Shown one piece after another: positions 8,884 through 17,696 of a stretch of 64,000 nt of DNA. Source of the stretch: Bacteroidia bacterium (GTDB lineage: Bacteria > Bacteroidota > Bacteroidia > Palsa-965); contig JAKLJE010000015.1 of NCBI GenBank assembly GCA_023151315.1, forward strand, positions 37,102 to 101,101, given 5' to 3'. A program made the translations under genes and the position numbers. Numbering within the stretch: the stretch's first letter is position 1; every line of letters starts with the position of its first letter. Under the pieces are notes generated by a model. That model was not told where the DNA came from, did no database searches, and saw nothing but the letters and a program-made list of their open reading frames with translations.

Positions 8884-9297
8884 CTACAATGCAGGAATAC
8901 AATGACGAAGTTCCTCTATGGCATTTCTTCGTGGTATGGAAAAGCTGGAAGTGTCCTGCATTTCAACGTATTCGTACAAAGCCAATGATTTTATGTAGCG
9001 GTCTTTGGCAAAGGCTCCGTTCAGATCCACGTAAAGGTCGCCTTCCGTACGCAAGCCTTCTGCGAATATTTCGATTTGAGCCAATGTCAGATTGTGATGT
9101 TCCAGAAGTCTTTTCAGTAATTGCGAAGGAGCTAAAACTGCAATGAGTTCGGGATCTTCATTGAAATATACAGACCAACCGTTTCTGAGCTCCTGTCGTG
9201 CATCTTCTTCACGGCCTTGCTGTTTCAGTCCTAAAGCATGCGCAATAACTCTGGCATATTCTTCAATCATCCTCTGGATATAATCTCTCCGCAGCAT
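8884..9297 (-). CDS. Hypothetical helical cytosolic protein
   Basis: A 137-residue protein predicted to be mostly helical, without signal peptide or membrane segment. It starts MLRRDYIQRMIEEYARVIAH, and the helix pairs (GREEDARQELRNGW, LLKRLLEHHNLTLAQIEIFAEGL) suggest a TPR-like helical hairpin bundle. It recalls the DUF6483 group from memory, but I cannot confirm that. It follows the barrel-like gene at 9300-9866 by two bases, so the two are translationally coupled. Confidence 0.65.
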   Translation of the reverse strand: MLRRDYIQRMIEEYARVIAHALGLKQQGREEDARQELRNGWSVYFNEDPELIAVLAPSQLLKRLLEHHNLTLAQIEIFAEGLRTEGDLYVDLNGAFAKDRYIKSLALYEYVEMQDTSSFSIPRRNAIEELRHCIPAL

Positions 9298-9299
9298 GT

Positions 9300-9866
9300 T
9301 CAGTCTGATTTTAATTTCTGATTTGTTTTTACTGTCTTCATTCCGAAAGGAAGATTCACACCGGCAGAAAGTCGGAATCCTTCATTGATTACCTGTTGCT
9401 CTATGGGTTGATCTGCGAAATTGTATCCTGCGTACACATAAACTGTGCTGAACAGACATAGTCCGCCTTCCAGCGTAGCCACTCCGCTCTCCTGTCCTTC
9501 ACGGAAGTACATGGCAAAACTTGCTCGTGCACCAAATAGTAATGCATGCCCTTCTATTCCCAGCTTGGCTCCGTAAATGGGGCGCGAACTGTTGAGGCAA
9601 TATTCTCCGCTTATATTAAATGCTCCGGCTGCTGCAGATACAAATGAACCCGGTTTATTACTGGATCGCATTCCAATGAGATTGATGCGGCCGAATCCCG
9701 CTTCCACCCAATGCTTGCTGATTTGATTTCCGTATCCGGCTTTCACCATCCAACCGCGTCGCGGCGTGAATTCCTGCTCATTGTCGGAAGCATTCGTTCC
9801 TTGCGCTAATAACGCTGAATACTGTATTGTCAAAACCAGAAGTAAGATCGTGTGACGCATTTTCAA
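9300..9866 (-). CDS. Hypothetical small outer-membrane beta-barrel protein
   Basis: A 188-residue protein with a signal peptide (MKMRHTILLLVLTIQYSALLAQ) followed by alternating, Gly/aromatic-rich strands such as GWMVKAGYGNQ, SGEYCLNSSRP and TVYVYAGYNFAD, consistent with an eight-strand barrel. No specific family is recognised. Met3 is an equally good start. The downstream partner begins two bases after its stop. A near-consensus -7 box could lie just upstream, but I do not call it. Confidence 0.65.
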   Translation of the reverse strand: MKMRHTILLLVLTIQYSALLAQGTNASDNEQEFTPRRGWMVKAGYGNQISKHWVEAGFGRINLIGMRSSNKPGSFVSAAAGAFNISGEYCLNSSRPIYGAKLGIEGHALLFGARASFAMYFREGQESGVATLEGGLCLFSTVYVYAGYNFADQPIEQQVINEGFRLSAGVNLPFGMKTVKTNQKLKSD

Positions 9867-9957
9867 AGTGAAGTTACAAAACGTTTATTCGTTCGCTGTT
9901 CACCGTTCTCGTGTTTACACTTCCAAACTGCGACTCCCGAATGCCCGAATCCCGGAC

Positions 9958-10746
9958 TCACCACTTACCACTTACGCCGCCACCACCGAAACTTCCACCG
10001 CCGAAACCACCGAAGCCGCCACCTCCGCCGCCGCCCCAAGAGCCGCCACCGCCCCAGCCACCGCGATGAAAACGAGGTCCACCCATAGTGAAACCACCGC
10101 CACCTCCGCCTTTCGAAATCATTCTGGCAAGAATTATTGTAAGAATAACCAGCAGCAGAATTGTTTTCCAGGAAATGCCTTTTGATTTTTTCGTAGCCGC
10201 TTTATCGTCATAAGCATCTTTGGCCATCGCCATTAACGCGTCTGTTCCTTGATCAAGCGCTTCGTAAAATTCACCGTTCTTGAAAAGCGGAACAATGATG
10301 TCATCCTTAACGTGAACATTTCGCGTAGCATTGATCTTCGGTTGTAAACCTTCTCCAACTGCAATTGCAATGTCACGCTGACCTGCGCCGCCGGTTGGTT
10401 TGATCAGGATAACAACTCCGTTATCGTACTTGTCGGTGCCAACGCCCCATTTTTCTCCAATGTTGGTGGCGTATTCCCAGGAAGCATATCCTGCAAGGTC
10501 GTCCACAATCACAATGACAATCTGATTGGAAGTGGAATTGCTGAAGTCCTGCAGTTTTTTCTCAAGACTTGCAGTCTCTTCCGCAGAAAGAAAATCAGGG
10601 AATTCTTTGGAGAGATTATTCACCATTCGCGCCGGTGAAGGTGCGTCCGGAATGTCCTTGTAACGGTCGTTCTGCGCACTCAGATTTCCTGAGAACAGGG
10701 CGAAAACCCAAAACAACAGCAACGGAATATATTTCAACTTCTTCAT
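9958..10746 (-). CDS. TPM domain protein with glycine-rich tail (YgcG family)
   Basis: A 262-residue exported protein. A signal peptide (about 1-24) is followed by a TPM domain (about 45-175, with LSAEETASLEKKLQDF and SNQIVIVIVDDL), a membrane helix (about 192-212, ILLLVILTIILARM) and a C-terminal tail of Gly, Trp, Phe and Ser (about 213-262). The architecture matches YgcG and other TPM_phosphatase-family members, which are linked to membrane and photosystem maintenance in other organisms. It overlaps the next TPM gene by four bases (ATGA). It is the last gene of the LemA-TPM-TPM operon, an arrangement common in Bacteroidota. The biochemical role is not established. Confidence 0.88.
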   Translation of the reverse strand: MKKLKYIPLLLFWVFALFSGNLSAQNDRYKDIPDAPSPARMVNNLSKEFPDFLSAEETASLEKKLQDFSNSTSNQIVIVIVDDLAGYASWEYATNIGEKWGVGTDKYDNGVVILIKPTGGAGQRDIAIAVGEGLQPKINATRNVHVKDDIIVPLFKNGEFYEALDQGTDALMAMAKDAYDDKAATKKSKGISWKTILLLVILTIILARMISKGGGGGGFTMGGPRFHRGGWGGGGSWGGGGGGGFGGFGGGSFGGGGVSGKW

Positions 10747-11180
10747 CCGAAACTGATTGTGTTGGTGAGTTCGTTTTTGTCGTCGTCTTTCAATGGAAAA
10801 TGTTGTGTAAGTACATTACAGGAAGCATGTACTGCTTTCACAATTCCTTCCGCATGCTTTCCTTCTTTGAAAGATGAGATAAGATCACTGAGAGTCTGTT
10901 GCCAGAATCCTGCAGGAACTTTTTCGTTGATGCCGGAATCGCCGATGATTGCCGCTTTATGCGACTTTACTGCGATATAAATCAGCACACCTGTTCGATC
11001 GCGGGTTTCATCCATCTTCAGACGCTTGAAAACTTTCTGTGCATGCTGATATGCATCAAACCAGCACCAGTTTTCAATGTGTACGCGGATTTCGCCTGAA
11101 GTCAGTTTTTCGGCTGACTCAATGGCGTCAATAACCTGCTGCTTCTGTTCCGCAGTGAGAAAATCGGTTGAAGAAGACAT
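10743..11180 (-). CDS. TPM domain protein, short form
   Basis: A 145-residue protein consisting almost only of a TPM domain (FLTAEQKQQVIDAIESAE, then TSGEIRVHIE, and TGVLIYIAVKSHKAAIIGD). It has no signal peptide, so it would act in the cytosol or at the inner face of the membrane. It sits between lemA (one-base TAATG overlap) and the long TPM gene (four-base overlap), so the three are translated as a coupled unit. Confidence 0.87.
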   Translation of the reverse strand: MSSSTDFLTAEQKQQVIDAIESAEKLTSGEIRVHIENWCWFDAYQHAQKVFKRLKMDETRDRTGVLIYIAVKSHKAAIIGDSGINEKVPAGFWQQTLSDLISSFKEGKHAEGIVKAVHASCNVLTQHFPLKDDDKNELTNTISFG

Positions 11181-11788
11181 TATTTGCCGTCTTTGAAATC
11201 GAACTCCACTTTCGGAGCTTTCTCAGCACCTGCATCTGCTTCGAAGTAAGGCATCTTCTCGAATCCGAAAATTCCGGCCCAGATATTGCGTGGGAATTTC
11301 TGCACTGAAGTGTTATATGTTCCGGTCAGTTCGTTGTAATCCGTGCGTGCCTTCTTGATCATGTTTTCTGTTTCGGAAATCTCAGCACGCAATTCAGTGA
11401 AACCGCCGTTTGTCTGAAGTGTAGGATACTGTTCTGCAACCACCAACAATCTTCCGAGTGCGGATGATACATTGTTCTGCGCAGCCTGGTATTCCTTCAT
11501 TGATTGCTCGTTCAGATTTTCCGGACTGATTTTTACCTGTGTGGCGCTTGCGCGGGCATTGATCACCGCTTCCAAAGTGGATTTTTCAAAATCTGCCTGC
11601 CCCTGAACGGTAGCCACGAGATTCGGAATTTTGTCCAATCGCAATTGATACGCAGCTTCCACGTTCTGCCATTCTTTGCGAACCTGTTCACGTGATTCCA
11701 CGAGTGAGTTATACGTGCTGCATCCGTTCATGCCTGCAAAAGCAATGAAAAGACCCAGAATGATGAGAATGATGGTGCTGCGTTTCAT
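11180..11788 (-). CDS. lemA: LemA family protein
   Basis: A 202-residue LemA protein. The N-terminal helix ILIILGLFIAFAGMNGCSTYN contains a lipobox-like GMNGC, so it may be a lipoprotein or a helix-anchored protein. The family core follows: NSLVESREQVRKEWQNVEAAYQ, then RLDKIPNLVATV, and the terminal segment with FPRNIWAGIFGFEKMPYFEA. LemA proteins are helical-bundle membrane proteins of unsettled function, usually encoded beside TPM proteins as here. The gene heads the operon. A one-mismatch -7 box (TACCTTTA on the minus strand, 11819-11826) lies about 30 bases upstream. Confidence 0.92.
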   Translation of the reverse strand: MKRSTIILIILGLFIAFAGMNGCSTYNSLVESREQVRKEWQNVEAAYQLRLDKIPNLVATVQGQADFEKSTLEAVINARASATQVKISPENLNEQSMKEYQAAQNNVSSALGRLLVVAEQYPTLQTNGGFTELRAEISETENMIKKARTDYNELTGTYNTSVQKFPRNIWAGIFGFEKMPYFEADAGAEKAPKVEFDFKDGK

Positions 11789-11866
11789 TTAGCTGTTGTT
11801 TGTTTAGGTAAAGTCGTTTAAAGGTATGATATTATTTTAAGAGCTTTTGATTGATAACCCTTGTAA

Positions 11867-13747
11867 TCAATTAATCATCTCCACACTCCGCTTAATAAAC
11901 TTCGTCAACTCTTCACCTTTGAGCAATCCTTGTGAAAGCAGGGCAAGATCGGCGGTTTGCTTGATGAGTTTCTTCTTCGTGTCGGTGTCTGTTTCACTCA
12001 CGATTTTTGTTACCAGCGGGTGATTTGTATTCACCACCAGATTGTGCATCTCCGGCATATTTCCGAACATGTTCATTCCACCGCCCAGCGCGCTCATATC
12101 TTTCATACGACGCATGAATTCCGGACGTGTAATCATCATCGGTGCTTCCGTTTCGCTCAATGATTCAAACATTACGTTGAATTGTTCTTTCGGAAGTTGT
12201 TCTTCAATTACAGGACGCAATGCATCTTTTTCTTCATCACTGAGTTTCGAAGGCATCGGCTCGTCTTTGCGGATGAGTTTGTCAATGGTATCCGAATCTA
12301 CGCGAACGAAAGATGTATTCTCCAGTTTGCTTTCGAGGAAGTTGATGAAGTGCGGATCAATCATGCTGTCCATCACCAATACGTCACAACCGCGGTCCTT
12401 AGCAGAAGCGATGTAACTGTGCTGCGTATTCACATCCGTTGCGTACAGGTACACAACCTTTTCATCTTTGTTTGTCTGGATCGGTTTCACTTTGTCATTG
12501 TACTCGTCCAGCGTAAACATTTTACCTTCTTCGTTACGGAGCAATGCAAACTTGCGTGCTTTCTCCCAGAACTTGTCGTCGCTGAGCATTCCGTACTGAA
12601 TGAAGATCCGGATGTCTTCATATTTCTTCTCGAAATCTTCACGGTCTTTCTTGAAGAGTTCCTCAAGTTTGTCCGCCACTTTCTTTGTGATGTGAGAGGA
12701 AATCTTCTTCACATTGCCATCGCTCTGAAGATACGAACGTGAAACGTTGAGCGGAATATCCGGGGAGTCGATTACCCCGCGCAGGAGCGTAAGGAATTCA
12801 GGGACAATCTGATCAACCGAATCGGTTACAAACACCTGATTGCAGTACAACTGAATTTTGTCTTTCTGTACTTCGAATGTCTTTTTGATTTTCGGGAAGT
12901 ACAAAACGCCGGTGAGATTGAAAGGATAATCCACATTCAGGTGAATCCAGAACAGCGGATCTTCGAAATTCATCGGATACAATTCGCGATAGAAAGCTTT
13001 GTAGTCTTCATCGCTCAGATCCGAAGGTTTTTTTGTCCAGGCCGGATTCGGATTGTTGATCTGACGAGGTTGTTTTACTTCAATCTCTTTTCCTTCTGCG
13101 TCTTTTTCTTTTTTGGTTTCCTCGCCAAATTGAATGGCAACAGGGAGGAAGCGGCAGTATTTTTCAAGAATGTCGCGTAAACGACTTTCTTCGAGGAATT
13201 CGAGAGAATCTTCCGCAACATGCAGAATGATATCCGTACCGCGTGATTCGCGTTCAGCAGGAGTGATTGTGTATTCCGGGCTTCCGTCGCATTCCCATTT
13301 CACCGCTTGAGCGCCTTCCTGAAAACTCTTTGTGATGAGTTCAACTTTGGCTGCAACCATGAACGCAGAGTAGAATCCGAGTCCGAAATGACCGATGATG
13401 CCGTTCACTGCATCCGTTTTATCCTTGTACTTCTGCACAAATTCTTCTGCTCCGGAGAACGCAACTTGTGTGATATATTTTTCCACTTCTTCCGCTGTCA
13501 TACCGATACCGCGGTCGGAAATGGTGATTGTCTTTTTGTCTTTATCAACTGCCACCTTGACAAAAAGTTCGCCCAGTTCGCCTTTGGCTTCGCCCATTGC
13601 GGAAAGTGCCTGAAGTTTTTTGGTAGCATCGACGGCGTTTGAAACGAGCTCGCGCAGGAAGATTTCGTGATCAGAATAGAGGAATTTCTTAATGATCGGA
13701 AAAATGTTCTCGGTTTGAACGTTGATTTTGCCTGTTGTGGTTGACAT
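11867..13747 (-). CDS. htpG: Molecular chaperone HtpG (Hsp90)
   Basis: From the ATG at 13747 the product is 626 residues, the usual size for bacterial Hsp90; the in-frame start at 13819 would add an unlikely 24-residue leader. The N-terminal GHKL ATPase motifs are all visible: LRELVSNAVDATKKL (catalytic Glu, Mg-binding Asn), DRGIGMTAEEV and GHFGLGFYSAFMV. The middle domain includes NVSRSYLQSD, and the C-terminal dimerisation domain follows. It is a cytosolic ATP-dependent chaperone, probably stress-induced, although I see no convincing promoter. It is transcribed in the same direction as the lemA operon downstream but separated by 78 bases. Confidence 0.97.
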   Translation of the reverse strand: MSTTTGKINVQTENIFPIIKKFLYSDHEIFLRELVSNAVDATKKLQALSAMGEAKGELGELFVKVAVDKDKKTITISDRGIGMTAEEVEKYITQVAFSGAEEFVQKYKDKTDAVNGIIGHFGLGFYSAFMVAAKVELITKSFQEGAQAVKWECDGSPEYTITPAERESRGTDIILHVAEDSLEFLEESRLRDILEKYCRFLPVAIQFGEETKKEKDAEGKEIEVKQPRQINNPNPAWTKKPSDLSDEDYKAFYRELYPMNFEDPLFWIHLNVDYPFNLTGVLYFPKIKKTFEVQKDKIQLYCNQVFVTDSVDQIVPEFLTLLRGVIDSPDIPLNVSRSYLQSDGNVKKISSHITKKVADKLEELFKKDREDFEKKYEDIRIFIQYGMLSDDKFWEKARKFALLRNEEGKMFTLDEYNDKVKPIQTNKDEKVVYLYATDVNTQHSYIASAKDRGCDVLVMDSMIDPHFINFLESKLENTSFVRVDSDTIDKLIRKDEPMPSKLSDEEKDALRPVIEEQLPKEQFNVMFESLSETEAPMMITRPEFMRRMKDMSALGGGMNMFGNMPEMHNLVVNTNHPLVTKIVSETDTDTKKKLIKQTADLALLSQGLLKGEELTKFIKRSVEMIN

Positions 13748-13872
13748 AGTTAAAAGCTTTGAATTTGCGTGAATTATGGCGAAATGTGTGCCATTGATAG
13801 TGTTGTGACAATCTGACACAGTTCCCGATCGCTCAGTAAGGATTTTTAACGAAAAAAAGTTACGGTTTAGAT

Positions 13873-13880
13873 TACCTTTA
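13873..13880 (+). promoter_or_regulatory. Near-consensus -7 box TACCTTTA
   Basis: One mismatch from TAnnTTTG, 35 bases upstream of the ATG at 13916. Confidence 0.3.
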
Positions 13881-13915
13881 CGGTATCCGGAGCATTATAG
13901 AGTAAAAGCTCACTT

Positions 13916-15442
13916 ATGTTACTTTTCATTCGAAAATCATTTCTGGCTGTACTTTTTGCGCTTACATCTGTGCCTGTAGTTACATCTGCCCAGAATCAGG
14001 TAACAGGACAATTGGAATCACATGATTCGGTGAAGTTGGATGTTATTCGCATCTATCCCGATTCCTTTCCGCACGTCTCTGTTATTTTTCGTGCCACATC
14101 ACCTTCGGGACAACCTCTTTGGAATCTGGATACCTCGAATGTTAAGGTGAAAGAGAACGACATTTCCTGTTTGGTAAAGTCTGTGCGCAAGATTTCCAAC
14201 ACTGAATCGGTGAACACTGCTCTGGTTATTGACCATTCGGGTTCAATGCTGGAGAGCATTGAGTATTCGCGCTGGCTTGACAGTGTTCAAAAATTACCCA
14301 AGCGATGGAAGAAAGTAATGTTGAGGGAATTAACGGGTGGAAAGTCGGATAGTGATTCTACTGTCATGGTACCTGTTTATCCGGCATGTCCCATTGCTTC
14401 TTTACCTCCGATGGAACATGCTAAGATTGCTGCGAAATCATATATCGCTTCAATCGATTCTTCGAAAGATAAGACGGCTTTAATTGGCTTCAGCAGCACT
14501 GTTACAGTCAGTGAGCAGTTGTCGTTCAATAGGAATGCACAGCGCCGAACGATCGATGGTTTTGAGGCGACAGGAGGCACAGCATTTTATGATGCAGTTT
14601 TTCACGCAATAGATGTGGTAAACAAAGGAGATGGAATAAAGGCAGTTGTTGCAATGACCGATGGCAGCGATAATTCATCAAAACACTCCTTGCGTCAGGT
14701 TATCAAACACGCCAAAGAACTGAACATCCCGGTATACGTTGTTGGTCTTGGGAATGCAGAACAGAAAGTACTTCGGAAGCTCGCTCGTGAAACGGGAGGA
14801 GATTATTATTATACCAAAGACGCGGCGAATTTGTCCGGAATTTATTTGTCTATCAGTAAACGTATCAAAGCAGTTTACGAACTTGTTTATCAGTCACATT
14901 CACTTTCATCATTCGATTCCATAAGGAATGTTGAAATTTCATTTATGATTGGTGGCGAGTACATTAAATCGCGACAACTCGAGGTGTTATTGCCAAAATC
15001 GGTAACTGATTTTTTGAAAGCGAAGGAAGATTCGGCAAAAGTTGCTAAGCAAGTTGTTGTCAGTGATAATGTTCAGCAGAATGAATCGGATAATGATACT
15101 TTGCCTTACGCGGCAGGAATTGCCATCGCGGTCGTTGCTGTCGGAGTTATTTCCGCTCAGTATATTCGGAAGAAGCAATCGCAGAATCCAATCCAGATCG
15201 TTAACCTGTATCCGAATCCTGTTGTCGGTCCGTTAACTGTTGTCCTAAATACGGATATTACTTCTATGCCCGGACAAGTTCTGATAACGGATGCTAAAGG
15301 TCAGATTGTATTCACTGAAGAATTCACAACGGGTTCCGCAAAAGATTTAAATGTTTCTCATCTTGATAACGGTACCTATACACTCAGTGTTCGGGCTGCA
15401 GGAAATCTTTCATCTTCAAAGATGTTTGTTGTGTCGAAATAG
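13916..15442 (+). CDS. vWA domain protein with membrane helix and T9SS type-A C-terminal domain
   Basis: A 508-residue exported protein with a signal peptide (about 1-25) and a von Willebrand A domain (about 100-320). The MIDAS motif is DHSGS (Asp106, Ser108, Ser110), with the supporting Thr in GGTAF (about 222) and the TDGSD segment near 248. A hydrophobic helix (about 399-417, AGIAIAVVAVGVISAQYI) is followed by RKK. The last 80 residues form a T9SS sorting domain, beginning VNLYPNPVVGPLTV and ending SSSKMFVVSK. A transmembrane helix directly before a T9SS signal is unusual, because cargo must cross the periplasm in soluble form; the helix may be hydrophobic yet not retained. A metal-dependent adhesion or scaffolding role is likely; the partner is unknown. 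Confidence 0.85.
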   Translation: MLLFIRKSFLAVLFALTSVPVVTSAQNQVTGQLESHDSVKLDVIRIYPDSFPHVSVIFRATSPSGQPLWNLDTSNVKVKENDISCLVKSVRKISNTESVNTALVIDHSGSMLESIEYSRWLDSVQKLPKRWKKVMLRELTGGKSDSDSTVMVPVYPACPIASLPPMEHAKIAAKSYIASIDSSKDKTALIGFSSTVTVSEQLSFNRNAQRRTIDGFEATGGTAFYDAVFHAIDVVNKGDGIKAVVAMTDGSDNSSKHSLRQVIKHAKELNIPVYVVGLGNAEQKVLRKLARETGGDYYYTKDAANLSGIYLSISKRIKAVYELVYQSHSLSSFDSIRNVEISFMIGGEYIKSRQLEVLLPKSVTDFLKAKEDSAKVAKQVVVSDNVQQNESDNDTLPYAAGIAIAVVAVGVISAQYIRKKQSQNPIQIVNLYPNPVVGPLTVVLNTDITSMPGQVLITDAKGQIVFTEEFTTGSAKDLNVSHLDNGTYTLSVRAAGNLSSSKMFVVSK

Positions 15443-15452
15443 AAGATTTGCA

Positions 15453-15484
15453 TTGAAAAAGATCACTCGCTTATCGTATTTTTG
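15453..15484 (+). promoter_or_regulatory. Candidate promoter TTG-N21-TATTTTTG
   Basis: The -33 TTG (15453-15455) and a full -7 box (15477-15484) are separated by 21 bases, close to the Bacteroidota spacing. The ATG at 15490 begins five bases after the box, so the mRNA would be nearly leaderless. Confidence 0.55.
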
Positions 15485-15489
15485 ATGTT

Positions 15490-16389
15490 ATGCGTCACAG
15501 CCTCACTGCTATCTGGATAATTTTATTTTTTATCTGCTGTGGCAATTCGTGCAAAACAGGAGTCGATTCCGGAATTAAACCTGCGTATGATTTTTCCGAG
15601 CCCACGGAGCGCATCGATCTGCCGAAGATTCTTAACGAGATTTCCGGACTTGTTCTGATTGATACCAATCGATTTGCCTGCATTCAGGATGAGAAAGGTG
15701 TTGTTTTTATTTACGATCTTAAATCGGAAAAGATCGTTGACGAATTTCGATTTGCTGAAGATGGAGATTTTGAGGGCATCGCAAAAGTGGGAGCTGATTT
15801 ATATGTACTGCGCAGCGATGGAGAATTGTTTCATGTGATGAATTTTCTTTCAGATAGTTTTCGTGTTGAACAATTCACAACAGGTGTTCCGGCAGACAAC
15901 AATGAAGGTTTGTGTTACGACTCGGCTGAAACACGCTTGCTTATTGGTTGTAAAAGTAAAATTGGAGCGGGAAAGGAGTATAAGGACATTCGTGCCGTTT
16001 ATGAGTTTGATCTCGTTACTCACCGTTTGAATCCGCAACCGGCTTTTGAGTTTTACATTCCGGATTTAGTAAGTTGGGCAGATTCGGCTAAAGTGAAACT
16101 TCCGGTGAAAGAGAAGAAATCCGGAGACGAGGCCGCATTAAAATTCAGAACATCTGCAATTGCAATACATCCTATAACCGGCAATCTTCATTTGCTCTCT
16201 GCATCTGATCACATGTATTTCGAGTTTCGCAGAGATGGCACTCCTGTTTACATGGAATTGATGAACGACAGAAAATTCAATAAGCCGGAAGGTCTTTGCT
16301 TCTATCGAAACGGGAACATGCTTATAACGAATGAAGCGCAGGACAAGAAACCAACGTTGTATCTTTTTCAATACATGAAGTCACGATAA
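15490..16389 (+). CDS. YjiK/SdiA-regulated-like beta-propeller lipoprotein
   Basis: A 299-residue protein with a signal peptide and a Cys-rich end (FFICCGNSCKTG), probably a lipoprotein. The body shows SdiA-regulated/YjiK-family features: IDLPKILNEISGLVLIDTN, FEGIAKVGADLYVLRSDGEL, NNEGLCYDSAETRLLIGCK and KPEGLCFYRNGNMLITNEA. These are the repeated blades of a six-bladed propeller that resembles esterase-like phytase. Activity has not been shown for the family. The stop overlaps the start of the TPR lipoprotein gene by one base (TAATG), so the two are coupled. Confidence 0.8.
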   Translation: MRHSLTAIWIILFFICCGNSCKTGVDSGIKPAYDFSEPTERIDLPKILNEISGLVLIDTNRFACIQDEKGVVFIYDLKSEKIVDEFRFAEDGDFEGIAKVGADLYVLRSDGELFHVMNFLSDSFRVEQFTTGVPADNNEGLCYDSAETRLLIGCKSKIGAGKEYKDIRAVYEFDLVTHRLNPQPAFEFYIPDLVSWADSAKVKLPVKEKKSGDEAALKFRTSAIAIHPITGNLHLLSASDHMYFEFRRDGTPVYMELMNDRKFNKPEGLCFYRNGNMLITNEAQDKKPTLYLFQYMKSR

Positions 16390-16979
16390 TGATTTATAAA
16401 CTGTTAATTGCATGCACGCTACTGCTCTCCGCATGTTCCGGAACTCAGGAAGAAAAATCTCCTTCACACATTATTACAGGCAATAATGAGTTCTCGACTC
16501 AGGAGGGCTTGGATCTGAACGCGAAAGGCATTGAAGCGGGTAAAGCCGGTGATTGGAATCAGGCTCGCGATAATTTCAATGAAGGTTTATCACATGAACC
16601 GCAGAATGTAACATTGTTAAGCAATCTCGGTAATGTTGAAATGCTTTCCGGTAACACAGATGAAGCACTGAAGATTTATAAAAAGTGTATTGAATTGGAT
16701 TCTACGTATTTCAATTCTTATCTCAACTGTTCACGGATTCTTTATGACATCGGAGATCAGTCCGGCGTTATTTTATATTCTGAAAAGGTTCTTCGTGCAA
16801 GTGATGATTCGTTACAATTGGGAGTTGCACATTATTTGCTGGCGAAAGTGTATTTAGATCAGAAGAAATGTGATTCTGCACAGTTGCACGTCCGGAAGAG
16901 TCTTGAGTTTATTACATCCGGCAGGGGTGATGTGACCCAGACTGAACTTTTGCAGCAGAAAATTAATGATTGTCAGTAA
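16389..16979 (+). CDS. TPR lipoprotein
   Basis: A 196-residue lipoprotein with the lipobox LLSAC (Cys17). Three to four TPR units follow (about 40-175), for example AGDWNQARDNFNEGLSHEPQ, then LSNLGNVEMLSGNTDEALKI and VAHYLLAKVYLDQKKCDSA. It probably serves as a periplasmic or outer-membrane protein-interaction scaffold. It overlaps the YjiK-like gene upstream by one base and ends six bases before pgeF, making a three-gene unit with no other functional clue. Confidence 0.82.
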   Translation: MIYKLLIACTLLLSACSGTQEEKSPSHIITGNNEFSTQEGLDLNAKGIEAGKAGDWNQARDNFNEGLSHEPQNVTLLSNLGNVEMLSGNTDEALKIYKKCIELDSTYFNSYLNCSRILYDIGDQSGVILYSEKVLRASDDSLQLGVAHYLLAKVYLDQKKCDSAQLHVRKSLEFITSGRGDVTQTELLQQKINDCQ

Positions 16980-16985
16980 TCGGAT

Positions 16986-17696
16986 ATGTGCATTGATTTC
17001 CTCACAAGTCCGATAATCGATTGTGGACACGCCTTCTTCACACGTCACGGCGGTGTTTCACCTGCTCCTTTCGGTTCTTTGAATTTTGGTGGCAGTGATG
17101 ACGATCCGGAGAATATCCGAATGAATCGAGAGCGTGCATTGTCAGCAGCGGGAATGAATTTCAGAAACGTTGCGCGCATGAATCAGATACACGGAAATGA
17201 AGTTTGCATTGCGAAAGAAGGTTCGCAAACCTGCGATGCATTGGTGACAGCGGAGCGCGATATTGTCCTTGCTGTAGGAGCAGCGGATTGCTATCCGATC
17301 TTGTTTCATGATCCGGTGAATTCAGTTGCAGGTGCAGCTCATGCAGGATGGAAAGGTACGTTGGGGAAAATTCCGGCGAACACCATTGATGAAATGTGTA
17401 AACTGGGAGCGGATCGCGATGAAATTCGCGTTGCCATCGGCCCCGGAATATGCCGTAACAATTACGAAGTAAGTCAAGATGTAATTCAAAAGTTTCTGGA
17501 TGCCGGATTTCCTGAAAGTATTCACACCGGACGATTATTGGATCTGCTTGAAGCGAACATTCATACGTTGTTGTCGTCAGGAATAAAACGCGAAAACATC
17601 TGGGCTCTCAATCGCTGTACAACGGAAGACGATTTCTTTTCTTATCGCCGCGACAACGGAAAAACCGGCAGAATGTGGGCGTGTATACAGCTTTGA
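16986..17696 (+). CDS. pgeF: Peptidoglycan editing factor PgeF (YfiH/laccase-domain family)
   Basis: A 236-residue cytosolic protein with the family metal and active-site residues: His69 (MNQIHGNEV), Cys102 (GAADCYPIL) and His119 (GAAHAGWKG). The IGPGICRNNYEVS and FFSYRRDNGKTGR segments match too. PgeF removes wrongly incorporated L-serine-type UDP-MurNAc precursors in E. coli; related proteins have purine-nucleoside phosphorylase or polyphenol-oxidase activity, so the exact activity here is inferred. Its stop (17694-17696) directly abuts the stop of the convergent PD40-OmpA gene, leaving no room for a terminator. Confidence 0.92.
   Translation: MCIDFLTSPIIDCGHAFFTRHGGVSPAPFGSLNFGGSDDDPENIRMNRERALSAAGMNFRNVARMNQIHGNEVCIAKEGSQTCDALVTAERDIVLAVGAADCYPILFHDPVNSVAGAAHAGWKGTLGKIPANTIDEMCKLGADRDEIRVAIGPGICRNNYEVSQDVIQKFLDAGFPESIHTGRLLDLLEANIHTLLSSGIKRENIWALNRCTTEDDFFSYRRDNGKTGRMWACIQL

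Noticed and set aside
9868..10185. Plus-strand frame rich in Thr, Ala and Arg opposite the glycine-rich TPM tail
   Set aside because: It arises from GC-rich glycine codons read backward; no start context and overlaps a confident operon gene.
12182..12742. Plus-strand open frame of 186 codons inside htpG
   Set aside because: Antisense to a confident Hsp90 gene; Phe/Val-rich composition follows from the complement of Glu/Lys codons.
13748..13819. Longer start for HtpG (13819)
   Set aside because: Adds 24 residues not seen in Hsp90 proteins; the MSTTTGKINVQTEN start aligns with the family.
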